Assembly (NCBI RefSeq): GCF_001625215.2
Contig: NC_030386.2
Location: 19,500,545-19,564,544, forward strand
Direction of reading: 5' to 3'
Source: Daucus carota subsp. sativus
Lineage: Eukaryota > Streptophyta > Magnoliopsida > Apiales > Apiaceae
Length of the DNA: 64,000 bases
A model generated the notes under the pieces. The model saw nothing but the letters and a program-made list of their open reading frames with translations. It was not told the DNA's origin and did no database searches. Position numbers and translations under genes: made by a program. This document shows, one piece after another, positions 1 through 10,927 of the stretch (positions are counted from its first letter, which is position 1; every line of letters begins with the position of its first letter).

Positions 1-3000
1 TGAGTTGGAGAAGAAAAAACTCGAAGACCAGATTAAAGAATCTGAAATGAAAAAGAAACAGTTATGCAATGTTGACCTCTCAATTGTAAAACCTGAGCCA
101 TGCAGTGTTGATGGTTCATATGCAGATATAAGATTTTCTATAACTATGGGTGGAAAGAATTTGCTCTTGTATTTAATTAGTCAAAAAAGTATTCTTCATT
201 CTATGAGTGACGAAGTTTTTAGGGCTCTTAGGATGTCAGTGTATCCTGCAAAACTAGTCTTAGATGCAATGCAAGACTTTTACCTGATACTAGAGAATAA
301 GGAGTTCGAAGCAGATGTAGTTTGTAAAAGTAGCAATCTTTTGTTGGAGCAGTTGAGGAGATTTTCTACTCAGATTCAACCATGTCTTAGAAAAGCAGCC
401 ATGGAACTTGCACATGAATGGGAGAATAAAATGAAGAGCTCAGGGGAGGTTACTGTTTTCCTGAACCTTTTAGCGTCCTATGGGTTGGGGACTGCTTTTA
501 ACCCAGGAAAGTTCTTAACTCTTTTTGAGGTTATCGGTCAGCATAAACAAATTTCAGAGTTATGCCAGCTCCTTGGTTACACCGAAAAAATGAGCGGTAA
601 GTTTCATGTTTGCTTTCAAGTTTATGTACATGATTTAATGTCATATAAGATATACATGGAACAGTCCTTAGAAAATAACCTAATAAAAAATTCATGCCAT
701 AGTACCAAAGTAATTTTTATGCTGTAGTAATGCTGTACTATTATGTTATCCCAACCTGAAACTTTTTCTGCTTTCTTGAACACAGAACTAATGGAATATA
801 TATAACTATCAAGCATGTCTCTGGATGTAATTTCTCTGTAATTAGTATCTTTGTATCTGTACATAAATATATTATTTTTAGGATCTTTTCACGTTTTGTT
901 ACAAAATCACAACCTTGTGGTGCACAGATCTGATATTTCAGGTTCTTATATGTGACAGATCTTATTCAAGTTATGTTAAAAGAGCATCAGCACGTTAAGG
1001 CTGTTAAATATGTTTGTGCTTTTGGGCTTCGTGACAAGTTTAAACCTGCATCACTTCTAAAAGAATTGTTGAAGAATTCTGAAGAGGCGTCAAAGGCTTT
1101 GTGTGAGAATAGTGACTGCCCAATTGACAAAAAGGTAAATCTCCTTTCTTGTTGTTTTATTATATTTATGGCAATATTTCTGAGCTTATATTTACTTTAT
1201 GTGATACCAGCACAAAAGTCACAAAAAGGTTGGAAAAAGGATAAGTTCAATAGAGAGTCTAGTGACATATAAAACCTGTGCGTTATTGGATATTCAGTTC
1301 AGAAACTCTTTATATTAAGTTCTTCTTGAAATTAATTGAAGGTTAATATTCTTTCTTAAGCTAAATACTACCGACATAAAATTTTATCCCAAGTTTCTTT
1401 CCTGCAATTATAAATTGCAGTTTATCCTTAAAGCATCTTAAGTTTAGTTTATAAGTGCAAAGGCCCGGACTTTTTCGGACTATTAAATCGAGCTAAACTA
1501 AAATACAATTCAATTTATCAATCCAAAAATCTTGTTACAAATACATCAACTACAAATCGTTAACCTAACGAAAAGTGCAATCTTGTTACAAATGTATTTT
1601 AGGTTAAGGATTTGTAATTGATATACTTGTAACAAGATTATGGATTGGTAAATTGAATTGTATTTTAGTTTAGCTCGATTTAATAATCGAAAAAGTGTGG
1701 CCTGTTACAATAAGGAAACAGTTGAGCATTATATTGCTTTTGTCCAAAAACGCTAAGAAAGCTTCTCTTACTTCTGGGTCTGGGAAAGCAATGCTTGATG
1801 GGGGCTTAGAAGTGTTTGATAATATAATATCTCAAAATGGTACGAGAGCTCTCTGAATATGCTTGTCATGGTTGTTAAGTAACAACTAGTCAACAAGTAA
1901 CAACTTTCATGCATGGGTCTTGTGTTTGGATTTCCTTTTGCATTTGAACTTATTGATATGGAGACTGTGTATGCACCTCCATGCATGGATTTGGGAGGAT
2001 GTACTAGTTTGTCACCATAAATGTTTTAGATGATATGGCAACAAAACACTATTATTAAAAATCTGGTCCAAAAAATTGTGCAGGAAGAGGCCATAGATAA
2101 CATTGTGGTTTCACTGAGAGAGGCACTGTTATGCATTTTATGTTACAAACTTGATTCAGAATGCCCTCCAGAATGCATTGAAAGATTCATTAAACAGCTT
2201 CTTCAGCAGAAAAAAGATGAAAAAGTTAAGTTATCAGTCTCTAACAATGATGCAGCAATGCAAGGAGCTGATAAAAATTGTAATTCAGCCACAGTTTTAC
2301 CTGACCCAAGTGATGACTGCAACACTCAGCTTAAAGCTAGCTGTCCTATACTTGACAGTGAAAGTGCACTAGCTACTGTCCTTTCTGATATGGACGGAAT
2401 AAGGTTGCTGCATTTCTTGAATGAAAATTCAGAAGATCATGAACTGTTAGGAGATGATATTTTAATTGTTCTGAATTCATCAATGGAGTCAGCAAAGTTT
2501 GTTCTGCATGCCATTAAAGGAATTTATGCTCCCCATTCAGAACTAGGAGATAAGAACTTTGACTCCCTTGTTACCATGAAAAGTTGCATTCTTCTGTTAG
2601 AACAGCTCATGAAACAATCACCAAAGATCAAGAAAGAGGTTGAAGCCGACGCAATGAAACTTGCATCTGATTGGAAAGCAAAGATGAGGACTCCTCTTCA
2701 GGTCTTGGGCTTCTTGCATCTTATTTGTACCTACAATCTTAATTCAGGATTTGAGGTCAGTGAGCTTCAGAGGCACTTTGAATCTGTTTCATACCTTAAA
2801 CACTCTCATGAGTTATGCCAAGTCTTCCGATTATCAGATAAGAGCCTGAATCAGACCAAGACTTCAGATAGTTGTCACTGGCATCAAAAGAATTCTTCTG
2901 GTTTCAATTTGAGCAAAAAGGAAGATAACAACACTGGTTTTATGCACTCTGCAAATTTAGGCAAACTTGTTTTAGACGCAATTTGTAACTGTTATTACTC

Positions 3001-4496
3001 AAATCTGAAGGGCAAAAGAATTTTAGAGCCTACAGTGGTGAAGTGCTTTATAATTTTGCTAGAGAAACTATTGACAATGTCACCACAAATTCAACCTCAT
3101 GTCAGAAAGAGAGCTGCCAAATTTGCTGTTGACTGGAAAGTGCAGCTTTCAGATATTACTAGTAAGAATTCAGGAGAGGTATTTGTGCTTTTCCACCTTT
3201 TGGCGGTCTATAAAGTGGCTTCTTCAGTTGATTCAAATGAGCTTCTAGGCCTCTTGGACAGTATATATACAAGGAGGAGGATGCCTGAATTGATCCGGCT
3301 CCTAGGGCTGGGACATAAAGTTCCTGGTATGGTATCTCGCCTTTTCTCTCTATGTAATCTTAATAGTTATATTTTGATTCAAAATTTGGAAAAATGGAGT
3401 TACTGTCACCATTTGATATAGGCACAAATCTTTATTTTATGTTCATAATTATATCACTTAATTAGGGTAATGGTATTTTATATTATGCAAGTGCAGCACT
3501 AACAAGCATTCTTGATGCCACACCACTAGTAAGTATAATAGGGAAAAAAGAAATCTGGGATGTGCCTGCGAGTTTAGCAGGTGCACTTGAGGCACGCCAC
3601 CTTAAACTTTTTAAGATTTGAACAAAGAGAAATTACAGCAGCTTTTTAAGTCTTTCTTTTGTATAGTTCAGAAAATCAATGTATCATGTTTCCTGCCAAC
3701 AGATTTTGTAGAAAGTCTCATTCAGAAGGGCGACAGGCTTCAGGCCATCCGATACATATATGAATTTGAGCTTGTTGGGAAGTTTCTACCGGTGCCTGTC
3801 CTAAAAGATCACCTGAGCTCTAAGGAAGTAATGAAAATGTCTCCTGTATGTTTTCTTCGATCTATTTCTCATTCCATTTTATTAGTCTTTGATCCAACTT
3901 CCAAGCTGATTATGTTGTTTTAAATACTATAACAGGCTAACATTGGCATAATAAGCAAACAACTTGGCATCCTTAGAGGATTAGTAAAATGCATCAAAGA
4001 CCATCAGCTAGAGGTTGAGTATCCACCTGAAGATCTTTTAGCTCAAATTCAGAATCTAGAGGAGAAGTCTAAGGAGGTCATAGAAAGATCTCAGTCATAT
4101 AAGAATTGCAGCAAGAGGCCGCATGTTTCTGGCCCAGATCCTAGGCCTGAAGCTCAGTCGCATACAAATTTTCAAAAACGACCTGCTGCAGGCCTATATC
4201 CTCGACCTGAAGCTCAAACGCAATGGCGTATCAGCAAACATCCACGAATTGAGCCACCAGCCAGAACTTCCTCCAATGTTCCATTCCCTGCCTTTAACCC
4301 AATGGCAAACTTTGCCCGCTGTGAGGGGGCCTATATGCAGTCTGGACCTGAAGCTCAAAGGCAATGGCATATCTATCAACTTCCGCAGGCTCGACCACCA
4401 GGACCGAGCTTATATGTTCAGCCTCCTTTTCACCCAATGCCAAACTTTCTCAACACTCCACCTGCATTTAATCCAGAGAATGCGCTTCAATCTTAA
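1..4496 (+). CDS. FRIGIDA-like protein with three FRIGIDA modules (5' end outside window)
   Basis: FRIGIDA-like (FRL) proteins are plant nuclear coiled-coil/helical proteins. FRIGIDA itself promotes FLC expression; the role of most FRLs is poorly known. Exons that join in frame: <1-596, 959-1134, 2084-3326, 3703-3845 and 3936-4496 (stop). The window opens inside a Lys/Glu-rich coiled coil (ELEKKKLEDQIKESEMKKK). Three FRIGIDA-type helical modules follow: one in exon 1 (AKLVLDAMQDFY to ELCQLLGY), and two in exon 3 (AKFVLHAIKGIY to ELCQVFRL, and KLVLDAICNCYY to ELIRLLGLGHKVPG). Exons 2 and 4 each encode the distal helices that normally follow such a module (DLIQVMLKEHQHVKAVKYV; DFVESLIQKGDRLQAIRYI), so these are duplicated too. 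The last exon holds the usual Pro-rich tail with a KHPRIEPPA motif like the family's KRPR-type signal. Donor and acceptor phases match at every junction. FRLs usually carry one module, so three is unusual. The family call is secure; FRL5-like is a guess. Confidence 0.88.
1461..1703. mobile_element. Foldback MITE-like element with long inverted arms, in FRL intron 2
   Basis: A segment of about 243 bp whose halves are near reverse complements. The left arm begins AGGCCCGGACTTTTTCGG and the right arm ends CGAAAAAGTGTGGCCT. Inner blocks pair as well: ATCGAGCTAAACTAAAATAC with GTATTTTAGTTTAGCTCGAT, and CTTGTTACAAATAC with its counterpart near 1635. Arms are roughly 100 nt with a short loop, and it sits in the 949-bp intron between FRL exons 2 and 3. 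No clear target-site duplication was seen. A transcript would fold into a long hairpin. Confidence 0.75.
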
Positions 4497-6217
4497 TGCA
4501 AGTGTCTGCACATAGCACCAAGTCATGAAGCTTCTTATCACTTTTTTGGAAGACGGATGAAAATCTTATCTGCAATTTTCCAGTAACAATGTCTTGAGGG
4601 TCTGCGAGATCCTCAGCATGTTAATTCTCCTGGTCTTTCTTGCAATGTGAAAAATGTAAATTTCAATGTAACCCATACTTGATAGTATGTTTTGTTTCCT
4701 GCTGCTTAATCTTTCTGGAGACCATAAGAGGGCCTCAGGATTTGTTACCATATACTCCTATCTAATGGGGCCGTTTGGGTTATGTTAAAAATTATCTTAA
4801 AAGAAGTACTTCTTGCTCAAAATAAAGAAGTGGAGTTTTCGTGACAAGTAAATTAAATAAGTTATTAAATTTTTAGGAAAAGAAGTAGAAGTTGTAAAAA
4901 AAAGCTGCATTTTCTACTTCCAACTTCTTTCTCACATGTTAAAAGTACCTTGCTTTTTTACACAAATATGTCAAGAAAAGCAGAACTTTCGTTAAACATG
5001 GGTAATATCTTTTTCAACAATTAGTAAGCAGCTAAAATTCTTTTACATACAAATCAAATTAGGGAAGATGATGTTGGATTGTTTAATTTAGTAAGAGCAG
5101 TTATACGAATTTAAAAATTGAAACAAAAATATCTAGCAAAACTTTACTTAATTTCGAATTTAGCAGGTCATAACCGATTTTAATATTCTTCTTTAAGTAC
5201 AATTTCATTTTAAGTTCGAATTTTTTAATAGTGTGAAGATGATAGTCCAAATCTTGATAAAACTTTCCAAAAAAATTAATATTTCATGTATTTATTCAAA
5301 TTTTTCAGAAAAAGACTAAAATATCACGTTTTCATCGTATACAGTCCAAAACAAAAACCGAAGGGGCAGTTTGGCGAAGTGCTTATTACATATAAATGAA
5401 AATTCAATTACAAGTGATAGGTAATTTTTATGAATAAATTTTCTAGTGTTTATAATTTTTTGTGTAAAAAACATTATTAGTATAATAATAAATTGTTACA
5501 AACTTATTTAGCAAAGAAAAAAAAATTGTTACAAACTATCTTTTAAAATGATCCTCTTTATATTTGTAAAATCAAACTTCAAAAATAAAAATAAATCACT
5601 AAAAAGTTATAATTTTCAACTTGTTTGATTCTGACTTATACGTAAGAAATTGACTTGGTACATAAACAAACAACATAAATAAACGATTTGTTTCTGACTT
5701 ATAAGTCTAATAAAGACGCCTATAAGCTCACCCAAACATCCACGAGTTTACCGAAAAAATTGAACTTTATCGACATAATTGAACTAATGCTTTACTCCCG
5801 AGTTTTTTTTAGGAGAGGAAGCAAGTGAGTAAAAGCATTCATCCCACTTTTGGAGTGAAATTATGCTATATTTGCACTCACTTTCACTTATTTTCATTCC
5901 TTTAAATAATTTAGAAGCACAAATATGAGTAAAAAATTAGATAATTTTACTTTTTTTCACTTGATTTCTTCCATGTTTAAGACACGGGAGTAGGTGTAAA
6001 TGATCCTACTTGTTAGTAACACACATTCCTCGATGAAGTGTGCGTTAATATTTTTAGCACAAATTTATTTTTATTTTTTTGTATTAAATACATTCGGCGA
6101 TATATTTTTAAAATTCAAGATGTCGGACTGTCGGAGTTCGTATTTCGAATTAAATCCGCATATGAATGTACTTAAAAATTTTAAAATTCTCCTTTCGAGC
6201 GAAATATTTGCAAATGG
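4497..6217. other. FRL-PPR spacer, AT-rich
   Basis: It holds the FRL 3' UTR and then AT-rich DNA. A GGGGCCGTTTGGG motif at 4767, typical of plant hAT-like MITE ends, begins a stretch similar in style to those at 34.4 and 27.3 kb, but its right end was not found. One bounded MITE-like element (5365-5742) is listed separately. No coding region could be supported; an open frame near 6000-6254 is AT-rich and lacks family features. Confidence 0.6.
5365..5742. mobile_element. hAT-like MITE
   Basis: The left end reads GGGCAGTTTGGCGAAGTGCTT. The right end reads AAGCTCACCCAAACATCC, an imperfect reverse complement. The interior is AT-rich and non-coding. GGGCCGTTTGG-type ends are typical of non-autonomous hAT elements in plants. 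The ends are approximate and the target-site duplication is unresolved. Confidence 0.5.
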
Positions 6218-8239
6218 ATGGCAACTCAACATAAACATCTCTTGTACCTGTTAAAAAACCCAAACTCAGTCAAAACCTTAAACCACTTAAAATCAATCCA
6301 CGTCCATCTCATCCGAACAAATCTTCACCAAGACAGCTTCGCCATGGGAAACTTCATCACCCATTGCTCTACATTGCGCCGCATGAACTACGCACAGAAG
6401 CTGTTTGATGAAATGTCTCATCCAAATTCTTTCGTTTGGAACACAATGGTAAGAGGGTTTCAACAGAATCAAGAGCCGAGAAATGCCCTTATACTTTTTG
6501 AGAAAATGAAGATGAGGGGGGTGATCGGGGATAAGTTTACTTACCCGTTTGTTATACGGGCTTGTAATGATTTGTGGGAGCAATGTAGAGGGAAATGTGC
6601 TCATGGGGAGGTGTTGAAAGTTGGGCTTGAGTTGGATGTTTTTGTGGGGACTAGTTTGATTGAGTTTTATAGTGGGTTTGAGAGTATGGAGTATGCATAT
6701 AGAGTTTTTGAGGAGATGGTTGTGAAGGATATGGTCGCATGGACGGCGATTTTGCATGGGTTTGTGAGTAAATTCGGTGATATAGAGAGAGGGCGGGAGT
6801 TGTTTTGTAGAATGCCGAATAAGGATATGGTTGTTTGGAATATAATGATAAATGGGTATGTGAGAGTTGGGAATGTTGAGGATGCAAGAGCGTTATTTGA
6901 GCAAGCACCGTTTAAGGATTTGTTGATGTATAATACGATTTTAGGAGGATATGTTAGGTCTGGTGAAGTGGAAAAAATGATGCAGTTTTTTGATGATATG
7001 CCGCAAAAGGATTTGGTGTCGTGGAACTCGGTTATTGGTGGGCTTGTACGTAGCAAAAGGTGTAGTGAAGCGATGAAATACTTCCAGCAGATGCAAATGA
7101 TGAATGTGTCTCCGAATGACGTGACGTTAATAAGCATTCTTATTGGTTGTGCTCAAGTTGGAGCTTTAGATGTTGGTAAATGGGTGCACTCGTATATTGA
7201 TAGGAATAATATTGGTTTAAACAATGTGATTGGGACTGCTTTAGTTGACATGTACTCAAAGTGTGGTGAATTGGAGAGTGCCATATCTGTTTTCGAAAAG
7301 ATGCCAGAGCGTGATGTTGTTTCATGGAATGCAATGATGATGGGTTTTTCAATGAACAGTCAGAGTAGAAATACCTTGGAATTCTTCAGCCGGATGAAAA
7401 ATGATGATGTGCATCCTAATGATGCAACTATTCTTGGGGTTTTGTGTGCTTGTGTGCATGGAGGACTAGTAGATGAAGGCCGAAGGTACTTTGCTAGTAT
7501 GTCTAAAGATCTTGGTTTAACACCTAAACTAGAACATTATGGTTGCATGGTTGATATCCTTGGTCGGGCTGGTTTGCTAGACGAAGCTTACCGATTAATC
7601 AGAAGCATGCCTATAACACCACATACTGGGGTCTGGGGCGCTTTGCTTGGTGCATGTAAGATTCATGGAAATGTAGAACTTGCGGAATCGGCAATTGAAC
7701 AGTTACTCCAGCTTGACGTAGAAGATGGAGGTTACCTAGCAATTATGTCCAATATATATGCTAATGCAGGAAGGTGGGATGATGTTTCTAAGGTGCGAGA
7801 ACTAATGAAAAAGAAAGGGATTGGTAAGACCCGTGGATGTAGCTCCATTGAGGTTGATGGTGAGATACATGAATTTGGGGTAGAAGAAAAAATTCACCCT
7901 CGGGCCGACGAAATTAATAATATGTTAGGTGAAATTTCTCATCGCTTAAAGTGCGCAGGCCATTTTGCGAATCAGAATGAGGTTCTGTTCGACATGGAGG
8001 AAGAAGATAAAGAGAAGACACTGATCTTTCACAGTGAGAAGATGGCCGTAGCCTTTGGACTCATCGCCACCAAAAAGGGAACTCTGATCCGTGTAGTAAA
8101 AAATTTGCGAATATGTTCTGATTGTCATGCAGCAGTAAAGCTGGTCTCTAGAATTTTTGAAAGGGAGATAGTGATCAGGGATCGTAGTCGCTTCCATCAC
8201 TTTAAGAATGGATCCTGCTCTTGTGGAGATTATTGGTAG
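6218..8239 (+). CDS. PLS-class pentatricopeptide repeat protein with E and DYW domains
   Basis: An intronless 673-residue protein, as usual for plant PPR genes. DYW-class PPRs bind organellar RNA, and the DYW domain carries out C-to-U editing. The N terminus (MATQHKHLLYLLKN) leads into PPR repeats covering about residues 30-500, with repeat cores such as PNSFVWNTMVRGF, KDMVVWNIMINGY, KDLVSWNSVIGGL and RDVVSWNAMMMGF. The E domain (GVWGALLGACKIHGN) and a PG-box-like stretch (GCSSIEVDGEIHEF) follow. The DYW domain runs to the end, with deaminase zinc residues HSE at 605-607 and CSDCH at 633-637, a second zinc site CSCG, and the terminal DYW tripeptide. All editing-critical residues appear present. 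The ATG at 6218 starts the frame; an ATG 4 bp upstream is out of frame. A relic of this gene's 3' end lies at 14275-14720. The RNA target cannot be read from sequence. Confidence 0.95.
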   Translation: MATQHKHLLYLLKNPNSVKTLNHLKSIHVHLIRTNLHQDSFAMGNFITHCSTLRRMNYAQKLFDEMSHPNSFVWNTMVRGFQQNQEPRNALILFEKMKMRGVIGDKFTYPFVIRACNDLWEQCRGKCAHGEVLKVGLELDVFVGTSLIEFYSGFESMEYAYRVFEEMVVKDMVAWTAILHGFVSKFGDIERGRELFCRMPNKDMVVWNIMINGYVRVGNVEDARALFEQAPFKDLLMYNTILGGYVRSGEVEKMMQFFDDMPQKDLVSWNSVIGGLVRSKRCSEAMKYFQQMQMMNVSPNDVTLISILIGCAQVGALDVGKWVHSYIDRNNIGLNNVIGTALVDMYSKCGELESAISVFEKMPERDVVSWNAMMMGFSMNSQSRNTLEFFSRMKNDDVHPNDATILGVLCACVHGGLVDEGRRYFASMSKDLGLTPKLEHYGCMVDILGRAGLLDEAYRLIRSMPITPHTGVWGALLGACKIHGNVELAESAIEQLLQLDVEDGGYLAIMSNIYANAGRWDDVSKVRELMKKKGIGKTRGCSSIEVDGEIHEFGVEEKIHPRADEINNMLGEISHRLKCAGHFANQNEVLFDMEEEDKEKTLIFHSEKMAVAFGLIATKKGTLIRVVKNLRICSDCHAAVKLVSRIFEREIVIRDRSRFHHFKNGSCSCGDYW

Positions 8240-8454
8240 TGGTTGTCGAATGCACCCTATCGACAGTATGACCCTATGAGGGTGTGACTAACATGCCTCT
8301 CTATCTGGCAGAAAGATAGATTTGTTTTCTTATTGGTAAATCTTGTGATGGTTGCTTGATTGGAGGTGCTCGAAATTTTGAGATGGTTAAAATGGGTTGC
8401 AAGAAGCATTTTCCTGTCTTCCTGATATGATCAGAAAATCCCTGATTGTCATTT

Positions 8455-9535
8455 TTCAGTAATTAGTATCACCCTTATTCTTTTTCTTGGTGTATATGTA
8501 CATATACTATTTCTATGATCTTCTCAGTATCCTTTGTTAATTGTGACATCATATTGCACATATCTGACAAAATAAACATTCCTTATTCTTCTATCTCAAA
8601 TCTGATAGATTGTATTCAAGATATGTTGAAATATCAGCAGCAAGTTAAATCTGTTATATATGTTTGTGCTTCTGGGCTTCGTGACAAGTTTCAGTCCGCA
8701 CTTTTCAAAAATTAAATCAAAGAATGCTGAAGAGGCATCAATTTTTTTTTGCTTGATAGTAGAAACACCCCGGAGGACAAAAAATTGCATGCCCTTTGGC
8801 TTGCATAAATGTGATTTATGACAATCTTTGTGAGCTGACAGTAATGGCCACTTTTTTTTATATGAAAGTTATATTCTTATAAATAAATGGTGTGGAAATA
8901 CAACATGCGAAAAATGGGGCTTTCTTCGTTTAAGAAAGCTTATCATCTAATTCAATTCTTTTAAAAAAGCTTATCATCTAATTCAAAGACGCGCAAGTTG
9001 TCCTGTTTAGACAATAAAGCCACCCCATATCACCGAACTTTTGGATATGCATGGTCTTGCATGCAAATTTCTTGTTGCTTATTTCTATTTTTATTAATAT
9101 TTAGTGGAATTGCTAGTGATCCACCATTAAAATCAATATTGCTAACAAAATTAACTGAACGAATTTTTCTTCTACTAAAGGGCTGCAAAGCTTGTCCGGG
9201 ATGCCAATTAAGGATCTGAGCCTTCCCATTTAGAGGTGGATGATGAGCACTACAACTCCCCCTGTCATCATGAGAAGTTACATTCTTCTCTTAGAACACC
9301 TCATGAAACTATCACCAGAGATCAAGCCACGGGTGAAAGAGTTTGCGATGAAAATGCAGTTGAAAGGAAAACGAAGAGGACTCCTTTTCAAATATTGGGC
9401 TTCTTGCAGCGTATAACTACCTATGACCATTGTTCAGGTTATTCAGATGTTAATTATACTTCTGAGCTATGCCTGAGTCTTTTGATTTCAAATAAGCAAA
9501 ATAAGACCTCTGAGTTCAAGTATTTGCCTGACTGA
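8455..9535 (+). pseudogene. Decayed FRIGIDA-like gene fragment
   Basis: Two blocks match the FRL gene at the window start. At about 8608-8790 the translation IQDMLKYQQQVKSVIYVCASGLRDKF mirrors FRL exon 2 in parts (VKAVKYVCAFGLRDKF), is followed by an early stop, and keeps intron similarity upstream back to about 8455. At 9236-9535 the DNA matches FRL exon 3 (AGAACACCTCATGAAACTAT against AGAACAGCTCATGAAACAAT; RTPFQILGFLQRITTY against RTPLQVLGFLHLICTY) but with frame changes. The segments between them are missing or unrecognisable. It lies directly after the PPR gene. An 18-bp motif GCTTATCATCTAATTCAA occurs twice near 8938 and 8970. Confidence 0.8.
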
Positions 9536-9539
9536 TCCT

Positions 9540-10927
9540 CTTTGTTCTTTCATAAATTAGAGATACATTTCCTTGTTCATAATTTCTAGCATGCACAAAT
9601 CCTATCGACGTCCAATAATGCAAGTCAACCCCCCTAAATTCAACTGCATTGTGCACATGCATTTTTTTTTTTTTACAAACTGATGATCAGATTATAGAAG
9701 TCGCTTAAATAACTATACAATCATTGACATTGGTAGAGAAAAAATTTACGTGAATTTCTAGGAACCTTCTCCATTGAAAAAATAGAAGAAAATATCATTC
9801 ATTACTGTATTCGAATCCACATGTCAGTGACAGGTTTAATTAATGTCAAATTAATAAACAAACCCTCAATTGTTAATAAACTAATTGCAGACTGTGACTG
9901 CAGTTGAGAACTGTGAAAAGCATGAAACCTGACATGGTTAGGTTTGTCATTTTGTTTTATAGTATACTTGAGAACACTACAAAACCTTGTTTTGTTTTTC
10001 CACAAACACTAGGAACGACTGAGGATACCAAAACATGTTTTTCCACCAATACTAGGAAAGACTGAGGATGCCCAAACAAGTTTTTCCACCAATACTAGGC
10101 AAGTTTTTCCACCAATACTAGGAAAAGCTCAGAGAATATTATATTGACATTAAGGACCACACATGTTTGGTCAGACCTCTTTTAACATTTGGTTATAAAT
10201 CTTTCTATGAATGATTGACTACTTACAAAGGAACTAAATTAATGGATGTGTTTGACTTCACAGTTTCCTGAGCAAAATTTTAAGGTGTTAGCTGGAAGTT
10301 TAATATGCAATTGTGCATACCGCACTTGAGTGTTCACATCTCTCATTCGAAAGCACGTTTGTATCTGTACATTTTTTGGGTAAAAATTTTAATTACAACC
10401 CAACGTCAAAAGTTACACAAAAATTAGTGCAGCTTTTACTTTTTGTGATTCAAATAAAATTTCAATTTTGGTATGCAAAAGGTTCCTTTTGTTGTAAAAG
10501 TTAGTGTGGATAGATTGAAGCAGGTTAGTATAAAAGCTACGCCACAATAGTCTAATGGGCTGTATGAAATTAGATGCTCTCCCTTGGAGCCATCTCTAGG
10601 GCAAATTATAAATTTTGTTTTGTGAATTAAAATTAGAAAATATCAGGGTTCCTGGATTTGAACTCGAGACCACATCTGATACAATGTTACATTACCAACC
10701 CGTCTAAAATAGTGAGGTGGTAGGAGGGGGGGGGGTGTAATAATGTGTTTGCTATGCTTAATTTAGTTAGTATATAGATTTTAAATTAAACAGAGTTCCG
10801 CTCTGAATTTTCTTGTAAATTTACAAAACCACTGTTTACAAGTTTAAATACTGACTTCCTAAGCAATACCTGATAGCATTGTTAGCATCCAGAAAATTTT
10901 CATAATTTAGGAAGTTCAACTTTATTC
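9540..10927. other. Upstream region of the first RLP, duplicated upstream of the second
   Basis: Non-coding. Blocks at about 9825-10015 and 10800-10920 align with about 15390-15590 and 16080-16190 before the second RLP. Examples are the TGCAGACTGTGACTGCAGTTGA versus TGCAGATAGTGACTATGGTTGA pair and the CCTGATAGCATTGTTAGCA versus CCTGATAGACATTGTTAGCA pair near the start codons. There is a poly-G run near 10728. No separate gene was seen. Confidence 0.7.
9994..10122 (+). repeat. Short tandem repeat, 43-bp period plus a partial unit
   Basis: A 20-bp core GTTTTTCCACCAATACTAGG (first copy GTTTTTCCACAAACACTAGG) recurs at 9994, 10037, 10080 and 10103. Spacings are 43, 43 and 23 bp. The matching upstream region of the second RLP (near 15550) has only one related copy, so the expansion is local to this copy. 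It lies about 0.8 kb before the RLP start. Confidence 0.8.

Noticed and set aside
6000..6254. Open frame just upstream of the PPR gene
   Set aside because: AT-driven with no recognisable features, and it overlaps the PPR start in another frame.
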